This document shows, piece by piece, positions 48,596 through 58,869 of a stretch of 64,000 bases of DNA. The notes below the pieces were generated by a model. The model made no database searches. It saw only the letters and a program-made list of their open reading frames with translations, and was not told the origin of the DNA. Made by a program: the position numbers and the translations under genes. The first letter of the stretch is position 1, and every line of letters begins with the position of its first letter. The DNA comes from Saposhnikovia divaricata (taxonomy: Eukaryota > Streptophyta > Magnoliopsida > Apiales > Apiaceae): contig CM071600.1 in assembly GCA_036435485.1 (NCBI GenBank), forward strand, positions 55,425,546-55,489,545, written 5' to 3'.

Positions 48596-48661
48596 ACTGG
48601 CGGTCACCTATTCGCGGGCGCGTGCCCGGAGAGTGGACTGTTTCCACAGCGGTACCTATCA
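48596..48661 (-). repeat. 3' LTR of the TAT element, inner piece
   Basis: CGGTCACCTATTCGCGGGCG to GGTACCTATCA matches the last ~66 bases of the right LTR. It is followed by TTGCCCCCCACTCCCTC, whose minus-strand reading GAGGGAGTGGGGGGCAA is the polypurine tract of the TAT element. Confidence 0.88.
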
Positions 48662-48752
48662 TTGCCCCCCACTCCCTCTATGCGCTTTTAGCAGATAGGA
48701 GGAGGAGAAAAATGGAGACAAAAGAACTGATGACAATGCTGTAAGTGATTGT

Positions 48753-49004
48753 TGGCGGACAACACTTAGGAGTTGAAAAAATTTTGAAAAGCTGCCCCCC
48801 CAAGTATTGGCGAACAACACTTAGGAGTTGGAAAAATTTTGAAAAGCTGCCCCCCAAGTGTTGGAGGACAACACTTAGGAGTTGGAAATTTTTTTGAAAA
48901 GTTGCCCCCCAAGTGTTGGCGGACAACACTTAGGAGTTGGAATAAATTTTGAAAAGCTGTCCCCCAAGTGTTAGCGGACAACACTTAGGAGTTGGAAAAA
49001 GTTT
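48753..49004 (+). repeat. Five ~55-bp tandem repeats in the TAT element
   Basis: The unit GCGGACAACACTTAGGAGTT - GGAAAAATTTTGAAAAG - CTGCCCCCCAAGTGTTG recurs with the ACAACACTTAGG word near 48759, 48814, 48868, 48923 and 48978. It lies just inside the 3' LTR, before the promoter of the antisense gene. Confidence 0.85.
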
Positions 49005-49512
49005 GATTTGCTTGATGGGTTTGTAAGTTTAAATGTTTTTGTTTGATATGCGTAACTGTTGCGAAATAAATGGCATTATTTTGTAATAAATGAAAATCGA
49101 AATAAATGAAGGAATGATATTTAATGCAAATAATATGGAAATGATAAGTGCTGGTGCGTATTTAATGAGGGAAGTGACCTTTGGGTGGAAAGAGAATGTA
49201 CTTTTGTGATGTAATATGAAAAGAGAGGTGGGAAGTTATTATCGAGTGGGTTGTTGGTGTTTGTACCGAGGCAGTTACTGTTTTGCTTTTGACGTGGCGC
49301 AATCATGTCTTTCCACGTGGTGGTAAGTGTATTTGTACCCTGTTTACACGCGCCTCACGTAATAAAAATGGGGGTTGTGTCGTTTTCTTTTATCTTTTTA
49401 CTGCCTTCATAACTGTGCTCTCTGCTTTCTCGTGTGTCTTCTGGGATTTCTAGGTTTTGGTGATCGACGATCCTGCTACCATTTGAAGCCATTTTTATCC
49501 CCTAATTCGAGG
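49005..49512 (+). promoter_or_regulatory. Putative promoter and first non-coding exon of the antisense TAT gene
   Basis: Plus-strand ACGT elements occur here: GACGTGGC (49291-49298) and a perfect G-box CCACGTGG (49313-49320). A TATA-like AATAAAAAT lies near 49362. A pyrimidine-rich leader follows, ending in a donor-like CGAGGTACAC (GT at 49512-49513). An intron to the acceptor TTTTTTGTGTAG (AG at 49993-49994) would leave a short exon before the ATG at 50028. Confidence 0.45.
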
Positions 49513-50027
49513 TACACTCTCGTTCTGCTTCTGGTCTTTTCTTTTGTGATTCTTGTTTGGAAGGTAGTTTTGCTTGATCCGTACCTTTAATTTTCCTTTT
49601 GAGGGATATGTTTTATAAGATGGCCTTGTGTTTTACTGTTTTTGGGTTGTAATGTGGGTCTTTGTTGTCTTGGATGGATTTCGTAGTTAGTAGGGGGATT
49701 TTAGTTTGATTTTAGTGGGGATTTGTTGTGAGTTTTGTGCGTTTATTGTTTGTGGTGTTTGTTCTTATCTTGAATGTTATGAAACTGCGATGTGTATGCA
49801 ATACGAAATTTTGTATATATATGTGTGTATGGTTTGGGTAAAGTGGTTGGAAAAGTTTATGATGCTAGGGGTTTCTTGATTGTGGAGGGAACCAGAATAT
49901 GAATCGTTTTCCTTGCAAAATTGATAAAAGAAAAATTGAAATTGTTGTGAATATCCACGTGTACCTTGCGTAGGTGTTAGCATTTTTTGTGTAGGCGGTG
50001 TCGATCTCTGACTTGGAATTATCGTAG

Positions 50028-53000
50028 ATGGGTGATGAATTTACAGATGCCGCTACCGGGGAGAGGAAAGCTCTGATTAACGGGTGTGGTCGCTGGGCGG
50101 ATCCAAATCAATTGACGTTTCCAGCCGTGCTAGCGAGAAATCGTTATCAGTACTTTGAGAGTAGCGAGAGTTTGTTCCGAGCAACCAAGGTACCGCCGAC
50201 ACTATATTCTAAAGCTGAGCTGGATGCTACATTTGCTGGGTTTGCGCATCTTCAGCATGATAGTACTTTTAAAGCCGATGATTGGTCTGAGCATGTTGGA
50301 AGGATGTTCCGAATCGAAGATGGATATTTTTGGAGACGCGCAGAGCCTGGAGAGAGGCTATATCACCGTTTTGACGATGGGTCTGTTTGCATCCGTGTAA
50401 GTCATTTGAAGGCGGGCTTACGTGTGCCGCCGCATAAGTTTGTTATGGATTTGTTTCGGCTTCACTTTCGGTGCCCGTTAGCACAATTTTCTCCCAATTC
50501 GATTAGGACTATAAATTGGTTTATAGCTAGTTGTGAAAGAAAAAGAAAGCAGCCTACCTTTAAGGCATTTTTCTGTCTATTTGATGTTAAAGCTAGCCAT
50601 GCGAAACCCTTTTATGAACTTCAGTTTGTCAAACCGCAGAGCCGTATTGGGCAAGCTTTGGCTGGTCATCGTCCGTTTGTGTTTCCCAAGGGGATGGCGG
50701 GATGGCATGAGGAGTTCTTGGTCATTGGTGGTGGGGAATTTGCTTGGCAGAAAAACTTTGTTAAAAAGGTTGAGTGTAGTTATAAGGTGGACCGCGGTCG
50801 GCTTAGCCATAATAAGATCAACTTCCTTGTTGGTCTTGTCAAGGCGTTGGGCGAAGTGTGGTCAGAGAAGAATCTAGTCGATCCCGCGGACTTGAGAAAG
50901 CATTGTTGTAAGTTTCTGTATATTGTTGAGTTGCTTTGTACTATATCTGTTTGTTTGTTGACACTTGTATTTTTGTTGTCTTTGTAGTGTTGGATCCCCG
51001 TAAGCCGGAATTAGATGTGCACCCGACTTTTGGTGTGAGCGAGGCGAGGCTACATGCTGATTTTATACTTACTCTTCCTCCTAGGCTCAAACGAACCCGT
51101 GCCGGCTTGTTTTCTGCTGAAAATATCCTGGATGCTTTTGATCTGTCCGGTGGCGGAGAGGAGTTTGAGATTGCAGGGCCAGTTGATGTTCCTGAGACCG
51201 TTTCTGAAGAGGAAGTTTCTGGGGATGATATAGATTTCGAAGCAGATTCTTTGTCTGAGGAGTTGCTAGGCCGTGACAGTACTGAGGTTGAGAGTGGGAA
51301 GGCTGAGCAATCTGAGAAGGAAGCTAGTTCTGATGAGGGTGTCGAAGAAAGCCAGTCAGAAGAGGATGTTGGTAAAGGTAATGTTGCCGCTGAGGGTGAT
51401 GTAGCTGTCGAGGCTGATGTAGCTGCTGAGGTCGATATATCCGCAGCGGCTGATGCAGCCGTTGAGGCTGAGGTAGCCGCCAAGGTTGATGTACCCATTG
51501 AGCCTGAGGTAGCCGCTGAGGCCGATGTCAATAGTCCTGGTGCCGTGGCGAGGAAATATGCTGCTAGTCTGCAAGTAGATGATAACGAGCCTGATATTCT
51601 TTCGAGGGAATATAGAGCTTCGATTCAAAGGGTTGAGTGAGGATCGCCAAATGTTCCGGAAATAGGGACTGTTATTAGGAGGGAAGTGGAGGTTGATGTT
51701 GATGAGCAGGTGCCTGTTGTTAAAGTTACCGAAAGGGCGACTGAAGCCGCCATTACTGATGAAATGGAAGTTCCTACTCAAGGATCCAAACGTAAAGCTG
51801 TGGACGAAGTTGGTCCTTCAAAGCGGAGGCGGGTTGTGGCTGTCGAGCTGAGCGACGTTATACCCGAAGGTATGGTTGGGGATGAACCTGTTGGTACCGA
51901 GTCTGAGGATGATACTGAAAACGATGGTGGTGCTGATGTTGGGGAGTCGTCTGAGGAGATTGTTTATTATAAGAGCAGTGGAGATGAAGTAAATGATGCA
52001 GAAGTTGGGGTAAGACCTGGTTACGGTTTTTTATTCAAATCGGGGCCTAATACTTTCACCGTGGACTCTATGACTGATGATGATCTGCTGAGGATGAATG
52101 GATTGAGTTGGGAGTGGATGTTCCGACTTTCCCAGAAATATGCTGCACGGGTATGATTATCCTTACTGTAGTTTTGTTTTGATGCTTCCTTGGGTTAACC
52201 CATTGTTGAGTTGTTTGTTTTTGTTTATGTAGAACCAATGCATGTATACGGGCTTGATGGCTCGAGGTAACCAGTATCGCAGCAGTAACATTGTTTTGAA
52301 AGAGAAGGTTAAGCATCTTGAGGCCGAGCTGACCGCTGAGAGGAGCATGAAAGAGAACGCCGCCAAAGCTTTGTATGAGATAGAGACAGAGAAAGCTGAT
52401 GCCAATGCGAGCTTGGAGTATAATGCAGATCTTCGAAGGTTCTTGGAGGAGGATAAAATTGAACTCTTGGCTGACAAGGAAGCTCTATCTGCAGAAATAA
52501 GTGACCTGAGAACCTTGCTAAGGTTTGAAAAAGAACGTGCTGAGGATGCTGAAGCTCATCTTGATTCTCGGCCTACTGAAGCAGATTCCATAAGAAAATT
52601 TAAAGGTAGTTCCAAGTTTGCTGAGATTATGAAAATGGAAGCCGCCAAGGCTCGTGTAGCGGTTGCGGGTGGTGATTCAGTCAAGGAAGTTCAGTTAAGA
52701 GAGAGGGCCACAGAGAATGCTGCGAAAGTTGCCCGTTTGAAAGCTAAAGTGTCCAAACTTAAGGCGAAAGCGAGGAAGTCCAAACGCAAAGTGAAGTCTC
52801 TGAAGGCCCGCCTTGGGGATGTGGCCAGAATGAGTATTGGCTGTCAGGTTGATGCCGCCGTGCGTGATGTTGGCGTGCAAACCGCTGAAAGTGAGATGGT
52901 TGCAACCGAGGGATTCCCGGTCGTAGAAGGTGCCACTCCGCTTTCAGTGATAGCGGCTGTTTATGGTGAGGGGGATGAGAAAGAGGGCGGTCCTATAGGT

Positions 53001-53126
53001 GCTGTTGTGGATGTTGGCGGTAGCCAATCCCTTAGTGCCATTGCTGCGGAGTATCAAAGTGGGGATGAAGATGAGGAGCCGCTGAGGGGTATGTCTGGTC
53101 CGTTGAGTGCTTCCCGCTGGGGATGA
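50028..53126 (+). pseudogene. Antisense TAT gene: three-exon protein with putative gypsy-type transposon domain, NLS and coiled coil
   Basis: Exons 50028-50907, 50988-52150 and 52233-53126, all GT-AG and in phase, give about 978 residues with one in-frame TGA at 51638-51640. Exon 1 (GLRVPPHKFVMDLFRLHF, LAQFSPNSIRTINWFI, KAFFCLFDVKAS) resembles the plant domain called putative gypsy-type transposon (Transposase_28). Exon 2 is acidic, has a six-residue repeat (DVAVEADVAAEVDIS) and a bipartite-like nuclear signal KRKAVDEVGPSKRRR. Exon 3 has long heptad coiled coils (LKEKVKHLEAELTAE, KIELLADKEALSAEISDL) and a Lys-rich segment. It is transcribed opposite to gag-pol. Antisense ORFs between pol and the 3' LTR are known in some TAT-type elements; their function is not established. 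The single stop may be a recent mutation. Confidence 0.72.
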
Positions 53127-53514
53127 TTTTTCCATATTCGTGTAAATTGTTGTTTTTGACTTGTTTTGAAATCATTTAGCGGGTCTATTCGCTGTGCGAC
53201 TTGGAAACAGTTCGATGATGTAGTTTGTACTTGGAAAATTTAAACTCTAAAGTAATTTGCTTTTGATGAAATAGATATTTTGGTGATTCGTGGTGGGGTA
53301 TAATCAAATGTTTGTGATATATTTATGTGTATTTTTGTCAAAGGTTGTAGAAAATAGGTGTGTGGGAAATGGTACCTGGAAATTGTGCGGTTGACTGTAA
53401 AACTTTGTAGAGCATTTATTGCTGCATGGGAGTCCCGGTTTTTTGAATGTATTTACTCTCCTTTTCATGGGAATTGGGTTGTTTTGACTGGATGTTGAAT
53501 TTACCCTCTTTTAC
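53127..53514 (+). other. Spacer between the two antisense TAT genes
   Basis: It holds the 3' untranslated region of the first antisense gene and the upstream promoter of the second. No coding frame or repeat is visible. Confidence 0.5.
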
Positions 53515-53516
53515 CC

Positions 53517-53526
53517 CTATAAAAAG
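53517..53526 (+). promoter_or_regulatory. TATA box of the small antisense TAT gene
   Basis: CCCCTATAAAAAGGGGGG is a near-perfect TATA box, about 80 bases upstream of the ATG at 53600. A start site near 53550 would give a ~50-base leader. Confidence 0.7.
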
Positions 53527-53599
53527 GGGGGTTACTCTTTGATGCCAGTCACCATTCTTCTTGTTTATTTTTAGAAAATCTCTTTCAGAATCGGTACTG

Positions 53600-53893
53600 A
53601 TGGCTAACCCTGAAATGAACGAATTTTTCACTCCCTTCTCATGGGGACGTGAACTCTGCATTTCGACTGAGACGGAGGCGGGGTGGAAAGCGCTCGCTGA
53701 GCATTATGAGGAAGAGGGTGATCTGTACACAGCTGAGGAGATCTGTAAGCATTGCAAAAAGATAGTTGTTGCCCGTGCAGCGAAGGAGGTTGCGGAAAAA
53801 CATACGATTTGTTTCCGCTTCCATGCACCGGAAAGTAGCGAGGGCTCCAAGAAAGAGGCTGCTGAGACCGAGAAGAAGGGTTCCCAAGCGTGA
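53600..53893 (+). CDS. Small antisense TAT protein (97 residues)
   Basis: Starts MANPEMNEFFTPFSWGRELC and ends in a charged tail (SEGSKKEAAETEKKGSQA). It has CKHCKK but no full zinc-finger spacing that I can recognise, and no signal peptide or membrane segment. The frame is intact. An upstream TATA box and AATAAA at 53957-53962 make it a complete small transcription unit. It is the second antisense ORF of this TAT element. I do not recognise its family. Confidence 0.6.
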   Translation: MANPEMNEFFTPFSWGRELCISTETEAGWKALAEHYEEEGDLYTAEEICKHCKKIVVARAAKEVAEKHTICFRFHAPESSEGSKKEAAETEKKGSQA

Positions 53894-53956
53894 GGGGGGT
53901 TTAGACGTAGGGATCTATTCCTTGTAATCCATGCTTGTAATAACCAAGATTTATGA

Positions 53957-53962
53957 ATAAAA
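53957..53962 (+). terminator. Polyadenylation signal of the small antisense gene
   Basis: TTTATGAATAAAATTTCCCC lies 64 bases after the TGA, at the usual distance for a plant near-upstream polyadenylation element. Confidence 0.5.
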
Positions 53963-54250
53963 TTTCCCCTTTTCCTATCGCAAGTGTTTGTATTATCTTT
54001 TCTGTTTCCTATCGTATCTCATATTCTGCTCATGTATCTTGTGCAAGTTGTAGGCCTCCTGTAGTAAGTTGCCTTAGTGCAGTTTTGGTTGCCTGGCCGG
54101 TTCATTTCTGTTTGTTATGATAGAACTTCGATGTTGTACCTTGTGTCTCTGTTAGTTGTTATAGAATGCATTTACTCTTGTGTTGTGCCATTTGCCCGCT
54201 AGTGGAATTTGTTCCTGTTTGCTGCCATTAAAGACTCACTTGGATTTGTA

Positions 54251-54608
54251 GTAGGTTGTGTGTCCGTGTAGGGGACTTTGTTTTTTGTCGGTTGCTATTG
54301 TAGAATTTCTTGTTGTAGTCGGTTGGTTGCCCGCGTAGGGGACTTTGCTTTTTGTTGGTTGCTATTGTAGAATTTCTTGCTTTTGTTGGTTACTTGCCCA
54401 CGTAGGGGACTTTGCTTTTGTTTTTGTAGTCGGTTGCTTGCCCGCGTAGGGGACTTTGCTTTTTGTTGGTTGCTATTGTAGAATTTCTTGCTTTTGTTGG
54501 TTGCTTGCCCGCGTAGGGGACTTTGCTTTTGTTTTTGTAGTCGGTTGCTTGCCCGCGTAGGGGACTTTGCTTTTTGTTGGTTGCTATTGTAGAATTTCTT
54601 GCTTTTGT
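54251..54608 (+). repeat. Tandem repeats in the TAT 3' region (~110-bp period with a half-period substructure)
   Basis: GCCCGCGTAGGGGACTTTGC occurs, exactly or nearly, six times, alternately followed by TTTTTGTTGGTTGCTATTGT and TTTTGTTTTTGTAGTCGG. It sits between the pol stop and the 3' ends of the antisense genes. The array is well conserved. Confidence 0.85.
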
Positions 54609-54687
54609 AGTTGACTTTTGTGCAAAGAGTGTTCCATTAGAATATAATACCATCGATTACATAAACGGGGTGTAAATGCTTAGTCGA

Positions 54688-57600
54688 CTACTGGTAATAT
54701 TTCCTCAGTTTGTCTTCGTGCCAAGTATTGTTGACTTCAGTACCGTCTAGGCGCGCTAGTTTGTAGGAACCCGGCCTTAGTACTTGAATGACCTTGTAGG
54801 GACCTTCCCACTTTGGCATAAGTTTGCCAGTATGTCTGGGGTCAGATGCTTCTGTTGCCCGATTAACCAAATCGCCTTCTACATAAGCTCTGACTCTGGC
54901 TCTTTTCCCAAAAAATTCCTTTGTCTTTTCTTTTTAGGCGGCCATTTTTTCGACAGCGGCTTCCCTTGTTTCATCTAGAAGGTCAAGGTTTGTTTTGAGT
55001 CCTTGAGTGTTTGTTTCTTCTTCAAAACTGATGGCGCAGTATGATGGGGACCCGATTTCGATTGGGGCCAGAGCTTCTGTACCAAAAGCTAGTTTGAAAG
55101 GGGATTCTCCCGTACTTGTCCTGACTGATGTCCGGTAGGCCCAAAGAACGTTAGGCAACTCATGTGGCCATTTTTTCTTTGAGGCGATCAACCTTTTTTC
55201 CAAACCTCTAACAATGATTCGGTTGGTGACTTCGACTTGACCGTTGCTCTGTGGATGGCATACAGATGCTTTTTTGTGTTTGATTCCATGATCAGACAGG
55301 AACTTGGTGAATTTTGATCCAACGAACTGTGTGCCGTTGTCGGATATGAGTACTACCGGAATTCCAAATCTTGTAATGACTTGCTCTGTGACAAAATGGA
55401 TTGCATCATCTTGTGTGATGTTTTTTAGTGCCTTTGCTTCTGCCCATTTGGTCATATAATCAATAGCGATCATTACGAATTGCAAGTCACCCTTAGCCCT
55501 GGGTAATGGTCCCATGATATCGATGCCCTAGACCGCAAATGGTATTGGTGATAGAATGGACGCCGGAAGGGCTGGGGCCTTACTAGACGTGTTGCTAAAC
55601 AACTGGCACTGGTGGCATTTCTTAGTGAAGGCCTTGCATTCTTTGTGCATTTTGGGCCAGTAGTAGCCCTGTCTGAGTATCTTATGTGCCAGTGCTTTCC
55701 CTGCCATGTGGTCGTCGCAGATGCCTACGTGGACCTCTCTTATGCAGTATAAGGCTTCTTCTTTGTCGACACATTTGAGTATGGGAGAGTCAAAACTTCT
55801 CTTGTATAAGATCCCTTCTTGTATAAAGTACTTCATTGCTTGAGACTTTAGTACTTTAGCTTTTACACCGTCGTCTAGTAGGGCCCCGCTTTCTAAATAA
55901 CGGATGTAGGGGGTCATCCAGGTATCTATTAGCGGGCTTATTTCCATGACGGGCGGGTTGTTTATGCTGGGAGCCCGTAATTCCTCGAAATATACTGTGT
56001 CGGAATCCATTTTTTCCCCTTGGGTTAATTTGGATAACATGTCCGCCATCATATTATCCACCCTGTCTATCTGTTCCAGGGTGTACTTCTCAAATTGGGA
56101 GAGCATTGCTTGTACCATCTCTTGGTATTTGCCGAGATTTTTGTCTTTCGTGGAATAATCTCCCGTTGTTTGGCGGACAACCAATTGTGAATCGCTGTAA
56201 ATGATGATTTGTTGAACTTGCAACTTTCTTGCCAATGCCAACCCGGCCAGGAGTGCTTCATATTCTGCTTGATTATTGGTGGCTTTAAAGTTCAGCTGCA
56301 AGGCTTGTTTGACTTGGAAACCGTCTGGGCTAGTAAGGACAAGGCCCGCCCCGCAACGTGTATTTTTAGAGGAGCCATCAACATATAGCTGCCACTGGAT
56401 GCCCGTAGTGGTGACTTGCTAAGGGACTGTTTCTTCTTTTCTTTCTGAGAAAGAACATTCGACTACGAAATCTGCCAGCATTTGTGCTTTAATGGCGGTC
56501 CGTGGTATGTACTTTAAGTCGAATTGGCTGAGCTCTACGACCCAGTTTATCAGCCTGCCCGACAAATCTGGTTTATGTAATATTTTTCTCAGCGGTTGAT
56601 CTGTGATGACCCTGATTCGTCTGCCTTGGAAATAATGTCTCAGCTTTTTGCTCGCCATTACCAAAGCTAGAGCGAATTTCTGGACGTTTGGGTACCGGGT
56701 TTCTGCATCTTTGAGTACCTGACTGACATAATAGACGGGCCTTTGTTCGCTATTTTCTTCCTTGATAAGTACCGCCCCTACTGCCTTATCTGTTGCGGAT
56801 AGGTATAATGATAATGGTTCTGAAGGGGCTGCTACCGCAAGTAAAGGAGCGGAGGAGAGTTAAGTTTTCAGGTCTTCGAAAGCTTTCTGGCATTCGTCCG
56901 TCCAGGATATTGCCTTGGTCTTTGTGGCTCCTTTCAATGTGTCGAAGAATGGTAAGCACCTGTCCGCCAATTTTGCAATGAATCTCCTCATAGCGGTTAA
57001 CCTTCCTGTTAACTTTTGTATTTCTTTCAAGGTTTTGGGCGGTTGCATGTCGATTATGGCCTTTATCTTTTCCGGATTGGCCTCGATGCCTCTGTGAGAT
57101 ACCAGGAAACCAAGGAATTTGCCAGCGTCTAATGCGAATACACATTTATCTGGGTTGAGTTTCATGCTGTGTTTTCTGAGGGTTAAGAAGCATTCTTCCC
57201 AGTCTCGAAGGTGGGAGGTCGTTAAGAGGGATTTGACGATAAGATCGTCGACATATGCCTCCATGTTTCGTCCAAGTTGTGCGGCAAAGATTTTGTTCAT
57301 GGCCTTTTGAAATGTGGCCCCGGCGTTGATTAACCCAAATGGCATGACTTTGTAACAATACACCCGTCGGTGTATGATGAAGGCGGTTTTCTCCCTATCT
57401 TCAGGGGCCATTTTGATTTGATTGTAGCCTGAATAGGCATCCATGAAGCTTAGCATTAAATGGCCCGCTGTTGCATCGATGAGTTGGTCTATTGAAGGGA
57501 GTGGATAGGGATCTTTGGGGCATGATGCGTTTAAGTCTGTGTAGTCAACGCATATTCTCCATTTTCCGTTGGCTTTCTTCACTAGGACTACATTTGCCAC

Positions 57601-58869
57601 CCATTTGGGGTACGTGACTTTACAAATCAAGTCTGCGTCTAGGAGTTTGTCAATTTCGATGTCAATTGCCCGTTGTCGTTCTGGTGCGAAATTTCTCCTT
57701 TTTTGAATTTTCGGTGTTTTGTCTGGGTCTACGTTTAGCTTGTGGATTGCCACGGACTCGTCCAAACCTGGCATGTCTTTCGGGCTCCAGGCAAAAATGT
57801 CTGCGTATTGCCTCAAGAGGTTCGTGAGGCCGATTTTGAAGATGGAATCAAAACCGGTCCCCACGCTCATGCTCCTGGTCGCGTCTCCGGGCACGATTTC
57901 TATTTTTTCTGTTTGTACCGCCGGGCTAATTGGCGGTTTTTCTTCTCGTTTAAGACACTTCAAGAGGTTTGCATCTATCCGGGGTGGGTCTTCTAATTCC
58001 GGGTCATGCCCGTCAATGAATTGTACCTCTTTTCTTCTTTTGTTGTTTTTTCGCTGATGTTCAGCGTGCCTTTGTCTTTTTTCTCGCCTTCTCTTATTTG
58101 CTTTTTCTTGGCGGAGATTGCTCGGTTCAGTTTTTCCCAGGGTGAGTGCTATGCCATAGCATCGTTTGGAAGTTTCTGAGTCCCCCTTGATCTCTCCTTC
58201 CCCGTTCGAGGTGGGGAATTTGATCTTAAGATGAGGGGTGGAAGTGACCGCTTTTAGCATGTTGAGAGTGGGCCTCCCCAAGATCATGTTGTAAGAGGAG
58301 GTGGTATTGATGACGTAGAATTTGATAATCCGACATACTTTCCTGGGGGACTCACCGAAATAAACAGGGAGCCTTGCGATGCCCGCAATTGGGACAGCGT
58401 TGTGGCCGAAACCGTACAGAGGTGTCTCATCATGAAAAGTTTCTAATTTTTCGTCGTTTAGCTTTAGCCTGTCCCAGGTGTGTTTGAAACATATGTCGAC
58501 CGAGGAGCCGTTGTCTACGAGAATTCTTTTGACCTCATTATTGGCTACGCCCAAAGACACAACCAATGCTTCGGTGTGGTTAGGGTTAATGCCCTCATAG
58601 TCTGCGTCCGTGAAAGTGATTATGTTTGGCGGTCCCTTAGATATCGCATAGATGTCGTGCTCTTCTCTTGGTGGTGAGGATTGCCCGCCAAAGACGGTGT
58701 GTACAATGTTTTTATTCTGTCCTTGTGAGGTGGATGCTCCTAGCGCCTGTCTTGGCAAGTACTGAGATAGGTTGCCAGCCTTGACTTGTTTTTCTAAGAA
58801 ATATTTGAGGGACAAACAGTTGTCCGTGCATTTCATGGTAATCGCAGTGTTTGTCTCTTGGTCTGTCAT
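54688..58869 (-). pseudogene. TAT pol: protease, RT, two RNase H domains, integrase; disrupted
   Basis: One frame throughout, read downward. Protease: KRILVDNGSSVDI. RT: VKKANGKWRICVDYTDLN, SFMDAYSGYNQIKM, AYVDDLIVKS. First RNase H: YLSATDKAVGAVL, VITDQPLRKIL. Second, archaeal-type RNase H typical of TAT elements: LYVDGSSKNTRCGAGLVL, NNQAEYEALLAGLALA, IIYSDSQLVV. Integrase: YYWPKMHKECKAF, CHQCQ, GIDIMGPLPRAKG, LISDNGTQFVGSKF, CHPQSNGQVE. In-frame stops at 56860, 56419, 55528 (TAG where this family has Trp before GIDIMGP) and 54934. The true C-terminus ends LRKYYQ at 54688. These stops make it non-functional. Confidence 0.92.

Noticed and set aside
50941..51531. 196-codon minus frame rich in Ser, Ala and Thr opposite the antisense TAT gene
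   Set aside because: It is the complement of a repetitive acidic coding region, and exon structure supports the plus strand.
54340..54610. Possible CRISPR-like array
   Set aside because: Plant nuclear context. The spacers are themselves repeated, and the period is that of a simple tandem array.
54390..54653. 87-codon minus frame with repeated KQSPLRGQATDY
   Set aside because: Produced by the tandem repeat array; no start context or family.
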